In this document: piece after piece, positions 34,904 to 47,500 of the stretch
Layout: each line of letters opens with the position of its first letter
How positions within the stretch are numbered: the first letter of the stretch is position 1
Assembly: GCA_038503065.1 (NCBI GenBank)
Contig: JBCAMK010000009.1
Coordinates: 1,798,001 to 1,862,000 of the forward strand
Reading direction: 5' to 3'
From: Paragyromitra xinjiangensis
Lineage: Eukaryota; Ascomycota; Pezizomycetes; Pezizales; Discinaceae
DNA: 64,000 nt
The notes under the pieces: generated by a model
Seen by the model: the letters and a program-made list of their open reading frames with translations, nothing else
Told to the model about the DNA's origin: nothing
The model's database searches: none
Position numbers and translations under genes: made by a program

Positions 34904-35509
34904 CCGATCGGTATTCAATTTTCGCCCATTTACCAGCAGGCCCGCTTTGAGTATTAGCTAGCCCATCTGCAAATAGATGGCCGACCTTCAAATGAAAATT
35001 GTTCTTAAACCGTTAACCATCACCAACTTGGGTTAACCATTACATGAGCTGCACTCTGCAACACTTAGATAGATAGATAGATAATCATACACGCACCCAG
35101 ACCCTGCAACACTTGAATACTCCCCAGTTTTCGATACTTGGACATTTATTCTCTACTAGTAAGTTACTTTGCAAACTGTTGTAATTGTTAGGCCTCGGAT
35201 GCCTGTAAAGCATAAAAGCGAGTGTATATTAAGTACAAAGATGATGAGAATAAGAGAAAGGTCGAGCAGAGGCTCTAGATATTATCCTGTGACAGTAATA
35301 GTGTATTGTGATCATTATGCTTCTAGTTGTGTGGTTACAAGTATGGTTGCATACTTCGCTTAGAGACATTCTTTGAATATAGGTCATCTTTTAGTGTCAA
35401 TTTGTAGATGGGCTAGCCGATACTCAAAGTGGCCCTGTTTGTAAATGGATTGGCCTATTTACCTACCGGCCGACCCGTTTGTAATGGGCTTCAATAGAAT
35501 ACCGGTTGG
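34904..35509. mobile_element. About 606-bp non-autonomous element with long imperfect inverted repeats
   Basis: The left end (CGGTATTCAATTTTCGCCCA, then TTTACCAGCAGG) is mirrored at the right end (ending near GCTTCAATAGAATACCGG). A second inner inverted block, GCTTTGAGTATTAGCTAGCC at about 34946-34965, is mirrored by GGCTAGCCGATACTCAAAG at about 35410-35428. The interior carries a GATA microsatellite (about 35069-35082) and no coding sequence. The target duplication could not be assigned, so the superfamily is open. Confidence 0.55.
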
Positions 35510-38500
35510 AGCATATACTATGGGGCAGTGGCTGTTCCGGTTTTCGAACCTGGAGCCAATGTGGCCCTTAATTTCTTATAGACGAAGCTTAAGGGATAGT
35601 GTATCAGAACTCTTTTGGTTTGCTACTTGGGAGTTGTGCGGATAGAACTCTCAAGCAACTCTTCAAAACCTCTCTAATCACTGGAAATAATTTTCTGGGT
35701 AGCATTAGTAATCGATCATTGCTTATCATGGAGAATATGTCCTTTTGCATCCTGGGAGTTGGCGGCGCGGAGTTTCCCCGCTCAAATGTTACCGATGATA
35801 TAGGCCCCGCACTAATAGTTGGAGTAACTATACACCGGGCTGACATTCCCTTGTTCTACTGTTGGAATTCTCTTCTGGTAATGCAATTATCGTTTGTTAT
35901 GGGAATGGGCTTGTGGTTGGTAGTCTTACCAAGCTTTAACCGTCTATGTGTGTTTATGCACGTGGTTGGAGTGGTATAGTTTTGTAACGATTCTTGAGTG
36001 CTGCTGTTGGAGGGATATCACCAGCTAAAGTGCTGACCCAACCGTCTTAGACCACGTGAGTTTCATAAGATTGTGTTTGGGCATAATAGCCATATATATG
36101 GTGTGTGATACATCAAAGGAGGCAGGCGTTGTGGAGGTACGGAAGGGGGCCTCTCAGCTGATGCTGATATTGTACTGTTATAATGCCCATTTATATTGAC
36201 CTTAGGGAAAGCTAGTTAGGGGTGTTTTCGGCTATGTGGGGTGGGGTTGTTCTCTGGGTTATGGGTAGCCTCTTTGTGCACAGGTTCTTGGTTGGCAGTC
36301 TACTGGGAGCTACATGTGTTGTGGCGATGGTAATACGCAATATGAGAAGAAACTCAAAGCGAAAGACCTTTTGGTTCTGAAAAATCCCAAGTACATGCAC
36401 CCAGAGCTCTCCTTGTCTCCTAAAAGCGAAAACCTATCATTTCCCTACACGAAGTTGGTCAGATGTTTATCCCCCGGTAAGGTTAGTAGTGTTGGATAGC
36501 TAGGCCCTTGTGTGTAACCAATGTTGTTGACATGGTGGCTCTTATTTTCCCTTCGTTTGTGTTCGGCTTGCGCAGCTTAAGCTGCCGGGTTGAATCCGTT
36601 TCGTGACATTAAGAAGAAGTGGTTCGGATAAATTCTAGAGATCATAGACAGCAGTTGATGACCGTGTCAGGAAGTCTTGATTCCAGAAAGACAAGTCAAT
36701 GCCATTGAGCTATCCTTGATAAGTTGGCGAAATTGGTGGGCCCACCATAGCACTACCTAAGCGCACTATCGAACCCTTTTCAATAGATCAGCTCGGGAGT
36801 CTCTGCTATTAACGGTACTCTTGGCGTTCCAATGGCTGAGAACTCGGAAGAATTTAAGGGGTTGAATGAACTGGAGCGTGCTTCCTATCGAGGTGTTTGG
36901 ACCGGCTATTAAGAAAAATATCAGTCTACGATTTCTAATGCAAGGCTTGAACTTCATTTTTGAGCACTGCTAGAATCCGTGTTATTACCTGAGGCGTACC
37001 GTTCTTTGGGTTGTACTACAATGTGAAACTATCAAGTGAGCTGATTACAGGAACTACTATTTCTAATTTGTTACACTTGCGATGCACGCGCACTATATCA
37101 CTCATACAACTATTATTTCTGCTTTTGCTCGGGAATATCTAAACGACAGTTATGGTAACGTGCATTAATCAGGAGAGTTTTACCGGAGAGGTTCTATCCC
37201 TATTAGACGCGACGCAATTGATTTTTCTTTTGAGTCGTAGGTCTCGAGCTCCATAAGCCGTGCAAAACCTCTTGGCCAGGCAGTAGATTCTGATTCTTCA
37301 GACCACTTTCTATGTATCAGTAGGTAGTTTCTGTCAGCTCATTTCCTCAACCAGTGATTGAAATAATCTCCACTATTCGCAGTGATTAGAAGTCAAAGGA
37401 TAATAGCCGCATAGTGACCCAGGGAAGGATTTCTAGTACGATGGTTCGACTGACCGTGGGTATGACTGTAATTGTAGTTGATCGCTAACTCTAGTTTTGT
37501 TTTTGTAGGACTAACCTGGCTATTTGTGCCGCATACTACATGCAAAAGGGATTTTTGAAATTTAATTATTTTCCAGCCATTCCCTAGATTGGGAGGTTTG
37601 GATATTACTTAGCAAACACTTGGTGTGTTCATCTTATCTTGGTAGGCGTGAGCGTATCGTACCTTGTTCAGTCATTCGCCTAAGGTGAGTTTACGAACGT
37701 TAGTTGAGGAAGGCCGCGTTAAATTGATTATAGCTAGCTGTAGGCAGACATGATGAGTGTAGCTTCTACTACTTATGATGCAATCAGCTGTTCAATATGA
37801 TGAATACCCGAAGGTCTTGTTGGAAGATAGTAAAGGGGCGAGGCTCGAATCGGCCATTGGGTAGCACTGTCACTAGTCGCTGATTGGAGTTTTCATACTC
37901 TTCCTACGGTTTCTATCGCGAGCTTAGGATAGGACCTAACACTAGGAATGGGTAATCGGGCTGTTGGCTTTGGTGCTTTGGCTTTGAATAGGGGAGAGTA
38001 CTTGTTTGAATATCTTGTATAGTGTGCTTTGGAAAAAGGTTAAGTTTTACGACTTCCTAAAGTTAGGATGTTGACATGCGGGTAGCTATTCAGGTTTTAG
38101 GTTATAGATCTAAGTAGCGGTTACTGGTTGACATCAGCCACAACATACCCTACGCCACCCTATCCACCAATAGTGGTGGAAATTCCTAGTAACGAATAAG
38201 GTAAGATATTATTTCAAAATTCACCTCTAGATTCGAGGGGAAAGTAGTTTTGAGGTTTACTGATGGGTTGGCGCATGTTGAGCGCTAGGGAGAGATGTTG
38301 ATGTCTAGTTTTGGAAAGTGAACATTTCGAAGATGTAGTTTTCTGATTTTGGGGATACTGAGGTCGCCAATCCGATCACGTGGACTTTACTGTCTGTCTA
38401 GGCAAGTTCCCGGCGTACTTCTTGCAGAAGTTTCGACACATGTCGTTTCATAATCAATGATCTTCATCCACGCACCTGGTGGTGGTGTTGGGTGGTTTTT

Positions 38501-39217
38501 CTGAGGCTTTCTTTTTCTAGGTATTGTTTGCTATGGAGGGCTAAAGGGAAACTACATTCTCACAGTGACTAGTATTCTGAGCTCAAGCTCATGTCGATAT
38601 CCTTCATCTAGACATTTGAAAAATTGCTCCACTTCAGCATATTTTAAGCAATTATTCGATTACATAAATTATAGCTCGCCACGGCGCTGAGTTGATCTCG
38701 GCGGGGTAATGATTCGTTAAAGCTCCTGATTTTTGGTGCATTCAGGGCTACTTGAAAGTGAAGCTGCAAGAGAAACTTCTAGGCGTTTCAGTGGAGGCTC
38801 TTCGTTCGTCATACGAGAGCACCTTGCAGGCGTCGAGAGGTAGATGCAGTTCACTGCCATAGAAAAGTACCACGATACGAACATGCACATCACTAATGCA
38901 GGGTACCAGGGTATCTACGTATGTGTTTTCCGAAAAATAATGCGTCAGGGTGAAAAAATTAGCGGGATTGTTCGGGTATCTGGGCTCGCATTTCCTACTG
39001 GATGCCTTCCAAGACGATCCCTTGCGAGACTTGCTCTATCGGATAGTCTGGCCATCCGTGAGTGAGTAAAAAATGTGGACTTCATCCTATGGTAAACTTA
39101 AGCTGAATTCCCACGCATATAAGAGTAGTGTCTGGCTCATGTTTTGAGTTGTAAGTTCGCATCAACGCCAAATCTTTTAAATACATCAACTAGCGGTGAG
39201 AATTAAAATTTAAGAGC
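35510..39217. other. Gene-free interval
   Basis: ORFs of up to 126 codons (for example 35599-35979) lack recognisable motifs and overlap ORFs on the other strand. Single CACGTG sites lie near 36053 and 38380. A GGAGAGTTTTACCGGAGAGG-like stretch at about 37172 has a loose relative at about 47374, suggesting dispersed old repeats. Confidence 0.4.
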
Positions 39218-39922
39218 ATGTCTGAAATTCTCTATACGACACCGCCCTACGACCCGAAAGTATTCAACAGTTTGCGGTTCCTCGAGGATTCATATCAAGA
39301 ACTTGAACGTAGAAATGCTTCTCGGGACAAACTTTCGCTGATCAGGTTAGCACCAGTCAATCAATTTTGAGCTTCCTAGTTCTAACGGGTTATTTTAAGA
39401 TCACTATTCCACCGTCATAAAGTCCACAAGACCTTCGGGGTTATGATTCTGCACCGACATTTCGACATGACGCCGGGTGAAAAGTTGGTTGAATACGGAG
39501 GGGTTGCGACTCCGTGGCAGCTCCCAGAGACGAACGAAATATTTGGTGGCAAGGCTGTTCCACGTTGCTGGGCATTTTCTGAAGGAGAATTATACCCTAC
39601 CGAGTTCGGTTTTAACCCTTCCGGCGAGGACACTTATCCAGAGGTCACATTTTGGGCGGACTTCGTCAAGGAACTTTATGAGCTACTTTGCCAATTGGAG
39701 CTCGATGATGTCTTCGGCTTAACGGTACTTAATGACGGCAATCTCTTGGTATTGCGTGGCATTGAGAGGACCGTAGGTAGAGTGAGTATCACGCTTCCCA
39801 TCACAGGAGATCAAGCAACCACTGCGGTAGAATCGGTTTGGACATTTGGTTGTCATGAAAGTCTCGATAATTCAAGTTTGTGGCCTGCACGTATCTGTTG
39901 GGTGTGTCAGAGTTGCAAGTAA
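39218..39922 (+). CDS. Uncharacterised fungal protein, 216 residues (two exons)
   Basis: Exon 1 is 39218-39345 and exon 2 is 39400-39922. The 54-bp intron has donor GTTAGC, branch point CTAAC and acceptor TTAAG. Splicing joins SLI-R-SLFHRHKVHKTF without a stop, strong support for the model. Notable motifs are FGVMILHRHFDMTPGEKLV (about 54-72), a run of aromatic and acidic segments, and a C-terminal CWVCQSCK with a further upstream Cys (FGCHES), which could bind metal. From memory this resembles a widespread but uncharacterised family of filamentous ascomycetes with a LxHRHxxLxxGE-like motif; I cannot confirm that. No signal peptide or membrane segment is present. Its exons look codon-like within TpA-rich flanks, so it is probably a live gene in repeat-rich DNA. 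Confidence 0.75.
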
Positions 39923-42900
39923 AGTGCCGGGGATATGTGAGGGACCGAAAGGTATGCGTTCCGTTGCCATTTCCTTCGGTTGTAATTGGGACTAATACTG
40001 AGAAGCTAGCTTTCTAGAGATAAGCTTCAAATTTTTTATGTACGTTTGGGTTTAAGAATGGGTATTGGTTTAAAGGAGGTGCTGAGTTTCGTTTGTAAGC
40101 CATGGGAGCACGTTTGCGCGCTGCTAGAGTCAAATTGGGTCTTATTGTCTGGCCATGGGAGATTCTTTTCTTATTTGTTTTTTTTCTTATTTTAACCATT
40201 TTTACTTGATAAAAGTTCGGTTTAACTTCGGAGAAATATCAATTGGGTCTCGATCCGTTTTATGATTTGGTTTTTCATTGTCCAGAATCTATCCTGGGGA
40301 TATCTGGAATCTATGATAGACCTATAGATAGCTAGAGTATAGCCTCCCTGTGGATGATTGTTTGACACCCTTTGCCGCGATTTTCGGACCCTCGTTGCTA
40401 GACCTAATTCCCAGAAAAAAAGCTGGCAACCAAATATAGCGTCTTGCGATCCAATTTAGCTGTCGATACTTGTATCGGCTACCGAGACCACTAGCTATGG
40501 CTGTAAATGTAAAGGATGGCGTTCTCACAATCATAATCCTAATTTGTAAGCGAACTAATGCTGCAGCATGCAAAGATATATCCAACGGGGGCTTCTGTTA
40601 TCCCCACGCGTACGAATGAAGTCGTAAAAATGTAGCTGGGCAGCATGCGCCTTTTGGCCAACGGTGTAATGAGCGCTCGCGATGCAACACCAAAGCTGAG
40701 ACTAAGATGGGTGATAATTGGTTGGCCAACTTTTCTCGTCATGCAAATTAGTGAATTTTTTCAAAAATCGAACGAACTTCGCGGGAGGGTGCGGGATGAG
40801 AAAACTAATGGTGCTAGATAACCCAACCGTGTAAAAATCAAGTTATGTTGGCTTTGGCTTTGACTATAACCATGTATGTCGACTCTTTTGCGCAGGTCTA
40901 TATAGCCTCTAAGTTCTGCCTATAAAGGTAGGTTAGTGTTATTAGGAGTAGAAAATATGGTTCGGACATGATCATAAGTCAGCGAATACTAGCACGACGG
41001 CTCTTATCTTAGATCAGATAACAGCCAAAAATATAGTTATGAGAGGTCTCACTCATGATGGTATGAGATGCGACAATATATCGAGGAATCCTCGACTTGC
41101 TGATGGAAAGGAACAGAAGCACCCATATTTCATACGAGAGCTTAAACCCCACTTCTGAAGGGGCTGGGCATAGCGGTGAGATATTCTGCGCATTGTACAC
41201 TTGTACATTTAGGGTTCCGGGTTAATAATACCAGTGGTAGTTAACGATCTTGCTTAATTGTTAGTTGGTTTGTTAAACCTAAGAATGCATGGGTAGTGGA
41301 TGCGGGTACTACCAAGATCGGAAGGCTACATAAATCGCAACCAAGATCCTCGAGGCCAAGGACGAGGGGTTTTTATAGACAATCTATGCGGCTACTTGGA
41401 GATAGTAGAAGATACATCAATACCTACCCTAAAATTCGGTTTAGTGTCGTCAGGAAAGCTTATTCATCTAAAACGCTAAGGAGGTTCAAATCTCTTCTCT
41501 ATCGAAACATCCACAACCGTCGCAAACACTGAAGTAGTAACAACTGTGTACTTCATTAATCGAGAAGAATGCTGTGCGCAGAATCGAGTTAGGTATGGTG
41601 GAAATCTTAGACAAAATGTATCTTGGTATACGTATCTATCAGTAACATATAGGGACTTCACAACTATAGCTGTCGCATAAAGTATCAGGCAAACATAAAT
41701 AATCATTAAACAAAGGTAGCCCAAAGGGACAATCCTCGCTAATACTTGGTGAATACGAGTATTCTCCACATCTTTAATTAGTTAGTATTAGCAGTGCCGC
41801 GGGTAGGTGCTTTGTTACCGAAATCAGCAACAGCTGCCAAAAAAGGGAAACAAATAAGCGAGAAGGTATTAGCAAATATTCTCAAGCACAGGTTCCTGCG
41901 GTGTATAGAAAAATCTCCCAAGAATGCGCCCTTGGATACCGCACCTACTAAGTGGGAGTCTACCGGTAAGGAACTATCACTATATTTGAGCCTTGTTCTA
42001 TAATATGTTCCTTTTACTTATATCCCTAGATCTTCTGTGATAAGTGGTACACCAAAATTCACTTCTATAGTTCTGCTAGTCAGTTGGAGTGTTGGATATC
42101 GCACTTCTAGTCTGCATAGCTTACGTCTGTGCGGTCTTGAGAGATTTTACAGTAACTATTCCTACTTAGGTCAAATCGGACCTACAATAATTTTGGTCGA
42201 TTAGCCTGTCGCAAAGAATCCGACTTCGTTCGTAATGAAGGGAAGTGATGTTGATGATCTGCAAAACCTGAAAACCGAGTGATAGAGGTCGTCCAATGGT
42301 GGGCCTGGTAGCAATCTAGTGGAGAGGTATCCATGGGGGCTTTTGATCGAAATGTGAGTGCTATTGTGCGCTAGAAAAATAAGCTCGTCATTCTCCAGTA
42401 ATTAGGTGGAAGATTTCTACATTTCCGTTGGGAATGGGTGCGTTGTGCTGTAATCGCTGGCAGCATATATCCGCCAGTGATAGTTATCCCCTTAGCTAGC
42501 AAGGCTACGATGTGCGTGCTAATAGGTATGGGCTTTTCGCCCCCGATCTAACCGAAGCCGGATCTCACCTCATACGTGTCAAGAATCCGAGATTTTTGTG
42601 TGCACGGTTGTCGAGACATTTTTCTTGTGGCTTAGGCCTCATCCCGATCTCCACATCATACCGTAAAATCTCGCCTATAACAAACATGCCCAGGCCAGGC
42701 AGTTTTAAATCGGCCTTATTAAAGGCCCCACTAAAGATGCGTATTTTGTTTGACTATTTTGGTTTCACTTAGCCCATGCGTTTTCATTATGGACGAGACT
42801 TCATATTGCGTCTCTGGTTAATCTGAATACCGTCGTCCTAGGCCTCTAGACCCCGCTAGGGATGTGATTAAAGAAAGCCTTGATGCGGTCGCTGGGGAAT

Positions 42901-44500
42901 GTTAGCTAGGTGATAGCTCTTAAAAAATTCTACCATCAAGTTATAAACTTTGAAAGAACAGCTCCATAGCTATATGGCCTTACCTACTGATCGTAATCAA
43001 AGCCAGCATTAGCTATGATGAGATGTCTAATATTTTTCGCTAGATGAACCTGTTTCCCGAAATGGTGAGATATCCATTATGTAAAGTAAAGTACTCAATG
43101 GTTCTTGCCATTTTGATTTGCTGGACAGAATACCTAAGGTTGAGTAATTCCAAAGTTAGTCAAATTCCATAATCTTATTGGCCTTACAACTAAGTTATAA
43201 ACATTAAGTCCAGCTTATAATATGTTTAGTCCCATCTTCTAAATCTCCCGAGCTGTGTGGGAAATGGCTTAGGAATTATCGCTGTTTAAAGCGGACTGAC
43301 CAATCCTCTCTGGCAAGGCGCTTAGACGAGTTGATACACTCATATCGTAGTTGGCCACGTATTGTGTTCCGGGGGAGGGGTTAACATACGTCACTATCGA
43401 TGTAACGGTTTCGAAGAATGGGTCACATTTTAGCCGGGTAATGTCTGTTGTCAGGCCTGCCGTGAAGAAAGAAGGGGAAAAATGAGGCCACCTGATAGTG
43501 AGCCCACATGTACTGCGGGTCATCTTCCGTGCAAAAAGGGTTGTCCATGAGAGATCCCTCGTTTGAGATTACTAGCTTTTGTGATACTTTAATGGCTCTT
43601 TTCGCCAAAAATCCCACCTGTAAGAGAGCTGGTTAAGGTGTGGCTATATATCTCGACCTCTAAGGAGTGAGGTTGCAGGTTATTAGCTGACAATGCACAT
43701 TTACCGCAACATAAGATGTAATGCGAATGAAGATTGATATCTTGAACACGGTTGATGTCAGTCGTCTTGTAAGAAAAGGAACTGCGAAGGGAATACCCTT
43801 TAGCCTACGTACCATAAATAGTTAATATATAGGATTTTTGAATAATACATTGTGTGATTTAGCTATAGAAGGTAGGCCTAATGCTATTGGTTGGGGTAGC
43901 CCTCGTAATCACAGTTGAAATTTACGGTGTTTCGATAAAGTCTGAGGAAAACTAATTCATGTTGATTAGTGCTGAGTGTCCATGAGGGCGCCGGCTTGTG
44001 TAAACCTGTGAGTTAGCCCTGAGTATACTTCAATAGTTCTTGTTAGGATATGTCTAGCTCTGTTTATATTGAAATGTATCCTTATCGGTGTCAGCCAGCA
44101 TTGCAAAATAGACTGCAAAATCCTAGACCGCGAATGATTTGATATGATTCTCACAAAGAATGTTATCGCGAAAATTATACACTCTCTTCTCCTCAGTAAT
44201 CCCCTTACTGGCACTTCGGTGTTGTAACTAAGAACACCAACACAGGGGAAGCAGTCGTTGAGTGGTCGATTTGGTAGTAGGGGTTTGGAGTCTCGGTAGG
44301 AGGGGCCCTTGTTGAGGGAGGAGAGCTGCAGTATTTTCACTGAAATACTAACTTTGGGAAGTAAGCACAAATTAATCGTGAGGAAAAGGGTGACCAGGAG
44401 CCGTTTATCCGCACCTATCCGTACCTTTGTACTAAATTGCTTCCAGTTTGCCAAGATCTAGCACGCACATATATGCGGTCCATCAAAGCAACAACGTTTC
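39923..44500. other. Gene-free interval
   Basis: The sequence is AT- and TpA-rich with many short frames. A 162-codon minus-strand ORF at 43966-44454 has no motif. No element ends could be paired. Confidence 0.4.
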
Positions 44501-47500
44501 GGTAGGATGAATGATGAACCATAGAAGAGCTTCTCAATGGTTCTAAGACTCGTCGGTCCGGTGGTTTTGGTGTTCGGCGCTCCGCTGTAGAATTTTCCTG
44601 GCTAGGGCTGAGCGCCTCGTCACAGCACCCACTGAATGTAACCGAGAGCAAAACTAGGAGGAAGTGCTATAGACCTTCCCTAGCGCTTATACGTAAGTTT
44701 TGGCAAACCTGGATGAGGGGATACAAGCAAAAATGAAAAAAATGAGAAGAGAGGGGAATTTTGGTGGGCAGGCCACGTCTTATATTAAATGAGTGAATGA
44801 GGGATGGCTTATCTATATTGAAGTTTGTTCTGCGCATGCATGGACGGCAGCCTTTGGCTAGTCCTCGTCTTGAGCGGGCAAACTTGTACCGTCTCTTCTC
44901 CGTTATCCACCAAACCTATGTGCAAGGGTGAGCACCTACCACAGAAAAGGCTCAATGACCAGTAGTTCGGTCGCCCGCACGAAACACTCATGCAAGAAGC
45001 CCAATGCTGTACATCAGTGTTTATGGTACTGCGCACTAAACCTTTTAAATGCATGAATATATCCAATTCAGTGCATGTCTTTACTAAGTATCGTACAGGC
45101 GACGTTGGCCATTAGATGCGTGCATGCAAATTTGGCATGAAGCGGTTCGCTGGGCCGTGGCAGCTCAACTTCTCGATGTTACGGCAGCTCGAGGGAAAAA
45201 GAACAACCCCTGCCAACCCCACCACCGTTATTTCCCGGTAGAATTATCGCTGAAATCGACAGGTTCTGCATCAGAGCTAGTACTCAGCAGAATGCTTGAC
45301 TAACGAAAGGCAATCATAATTGTTAATGTAAGTGGAAAAAAATTGCCTATACTGGACCATCGATTGCCATTGAATCGCGTCCGTATGGCCGATAACCAGG
45401 CGTCCAGTTGTTGTTGCGTAATTTTCTTCATCAGCTGGTTGAGGCAGCCCTGTCATTTGGCCCCCTGCGAACTCGGCTCCGAGCTCCAGTTATTGTTCAC
45501 AGGTATGGATATTGGCGCACTCATATCCTTCTATATATTGAGTTTGACGAACTATTGCGGGGTGGCAACTGATAGGTTTCCACATTCAGTCCTCGGCGAT
45601 CTGCAAGGCCATATGTCGAGGGTGTTTAATGGCGATAGCCGTGTTGGGCGAAGACCGAGTACTGTGGCAATCCCGCGGAGGTCGTAAAACACTGTTTGGA
45701 TTCGCTTGACCCAACCAATTCCTGACATGTCTTAAAGCCCCTTCAAAGCCATATCCTGAAGCGAGTCTTTCTATTTTTAATCAGAACACTCCAAATCTTA
45801 TTGATTGGCCTAAGAAAAAGGGTTTTGATGAATACTTCACTCTTCTTGCATCGAGATCAATCACATAGTCTTCTTAAACCAAATCTAGGGGATAGCATCT
45901 CTGAATATTGAGGTTTGAGAGTGGCGTTTACAGCAAAATGTTATCTATTGGTTTTGCTAGAATCGGTTTTGCGAACCATAAACTGGGTACAGTATCGAGT
46001 TGTAATTGGCAAGCTGCTTACTTCCGAATCTCTAGCATGGTTAGCGATAAGCTCATTGGTTTACAGAAAGAAATTTACCTCGCGAAATAGTATTATGTGA
46101 GCGAAAACACGGTTCACGGCAATTTCTTGGAGTTGGTTGCGTAGTGGTCATGCAAGTGTTAATTAACAATGGCCGGAGTTGATATGGCGAGTAAGGTCTC
46201 CTCTGTGTATCACCCAGTTAACCAAGCGATTAGTTCTGCCCAAGCGAATGCGAAAATTAGGCCTGGGTATATTTTTCTTGAGTTCTTGTACTTTCCAAGG
46301 TGATCTGGGAATGATTTAACTACTCAAGAGGCTGTGGGCGTGCCAAGAAACCACTCGTACTGACGTTCCGTAATTTCGACCGGCGAAGGATTTTCTATAC
46401 TTTATTCGTCTAAACCACTTTGATAGGAGTTATAACGTAACATTCTCGTAACCTAATGTTTCCCGTATGTTTAACATGCCGTAGTAATTCGGGTAGGTTC
46501 TTATGAGCGAACTGATCCTGTGCGAGACAGTACTCCGGCATCGTTGCATACGTGTACAGGAATCGAACAATTTTTAATGTGTAAGGCGGGGGTTTTTTTG
46601 AGGGACTTTATGGGCCTGGCTAGGATACAAGGATTCGCTGTGAGACCGGTGGTACTCCTTAACTTGGGAAAGGAGGTGTGGCGATATAGCAAGGTCGGAT
46701 CTGGAATAAATTGCTTCCTCGTCTCCCAACTTCTGAATAGAACTTCCCATGAATTCTTCCATCAAAGTTTTGACCTTAATATGAAGTTTCATCCTGATAT
46801 CTGTGGCATCAAGCAGCATACTCAACATATCTAGAACTAGAATGATGAAGCCAGACCTCGCTACGCCTCTGCTTGAGGCAGACAGTAAATATAGGCCTTG
46901 CAAAGAGGCCACTATCGCATGCGACGGTCTCTAGTAGGTATAGTGTATCTTTGATTAATGAGGACAGAACTTGCATTGGCCGGTACTTATCAAACAGTTA
47001 AGTCACCTCTCTCCTTTGGATGAGAAAGGAGAGTGGCAGTTCAAAGATGAACAGCCAGAGGCCAAAGTAACCTCTAGAACCAGGGGGGTAGGATCTAATA
47101 GGTTCTGGACACTAGGGTTCAATGTTTTTGCAGCATATTGCTGGGTCTTCGTTAATCAAAGCGACCTGTCACAGGATTCGCAGCGGAATTTACCGCTCCT
47201 ATGTTAGTTCCTAGCTTGGGCCAACGCTATCCTTTTGCTTGGGTTGGGTTTCTTGAGAGAAAGTGGTGGCTTAAGCTGTATTGCTTCAAGCACCTAGCTC
47301 TAGGCTGTCTCGAGTTCTAACGGTGGTCACGCTTATTAACAGCACTCTGCCGACAAATTCTGGCGATACGGAAAATTTTTATCCGGAGAGAATATCTCTT
47401 ACCTATTAGATCAAATTTAAATCTGCCTATCAAGCACGAGTCACCTGCCCGGCCCTAGATATTTACCAATAATTACTGAGTGTATCGTATCATGCCACCT

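Noticed and set aside
36640..36725. tRNA-like sequence on the minus strand (GATAGCTCAATGG A-box-like)
   Set aside because: No acceptable B box or anticodon stem at the right distance.
43966..44454. 162-codon minus-strand ORF
   Set aside because: Longest frame in its desert but without motif, intron support or balanced codon use; chance or decay product.
45343..45687. 114-codon plus-strand ORF
   Set aside because: Cys/Leu-rich patch only, no recognisable family or splice partner.
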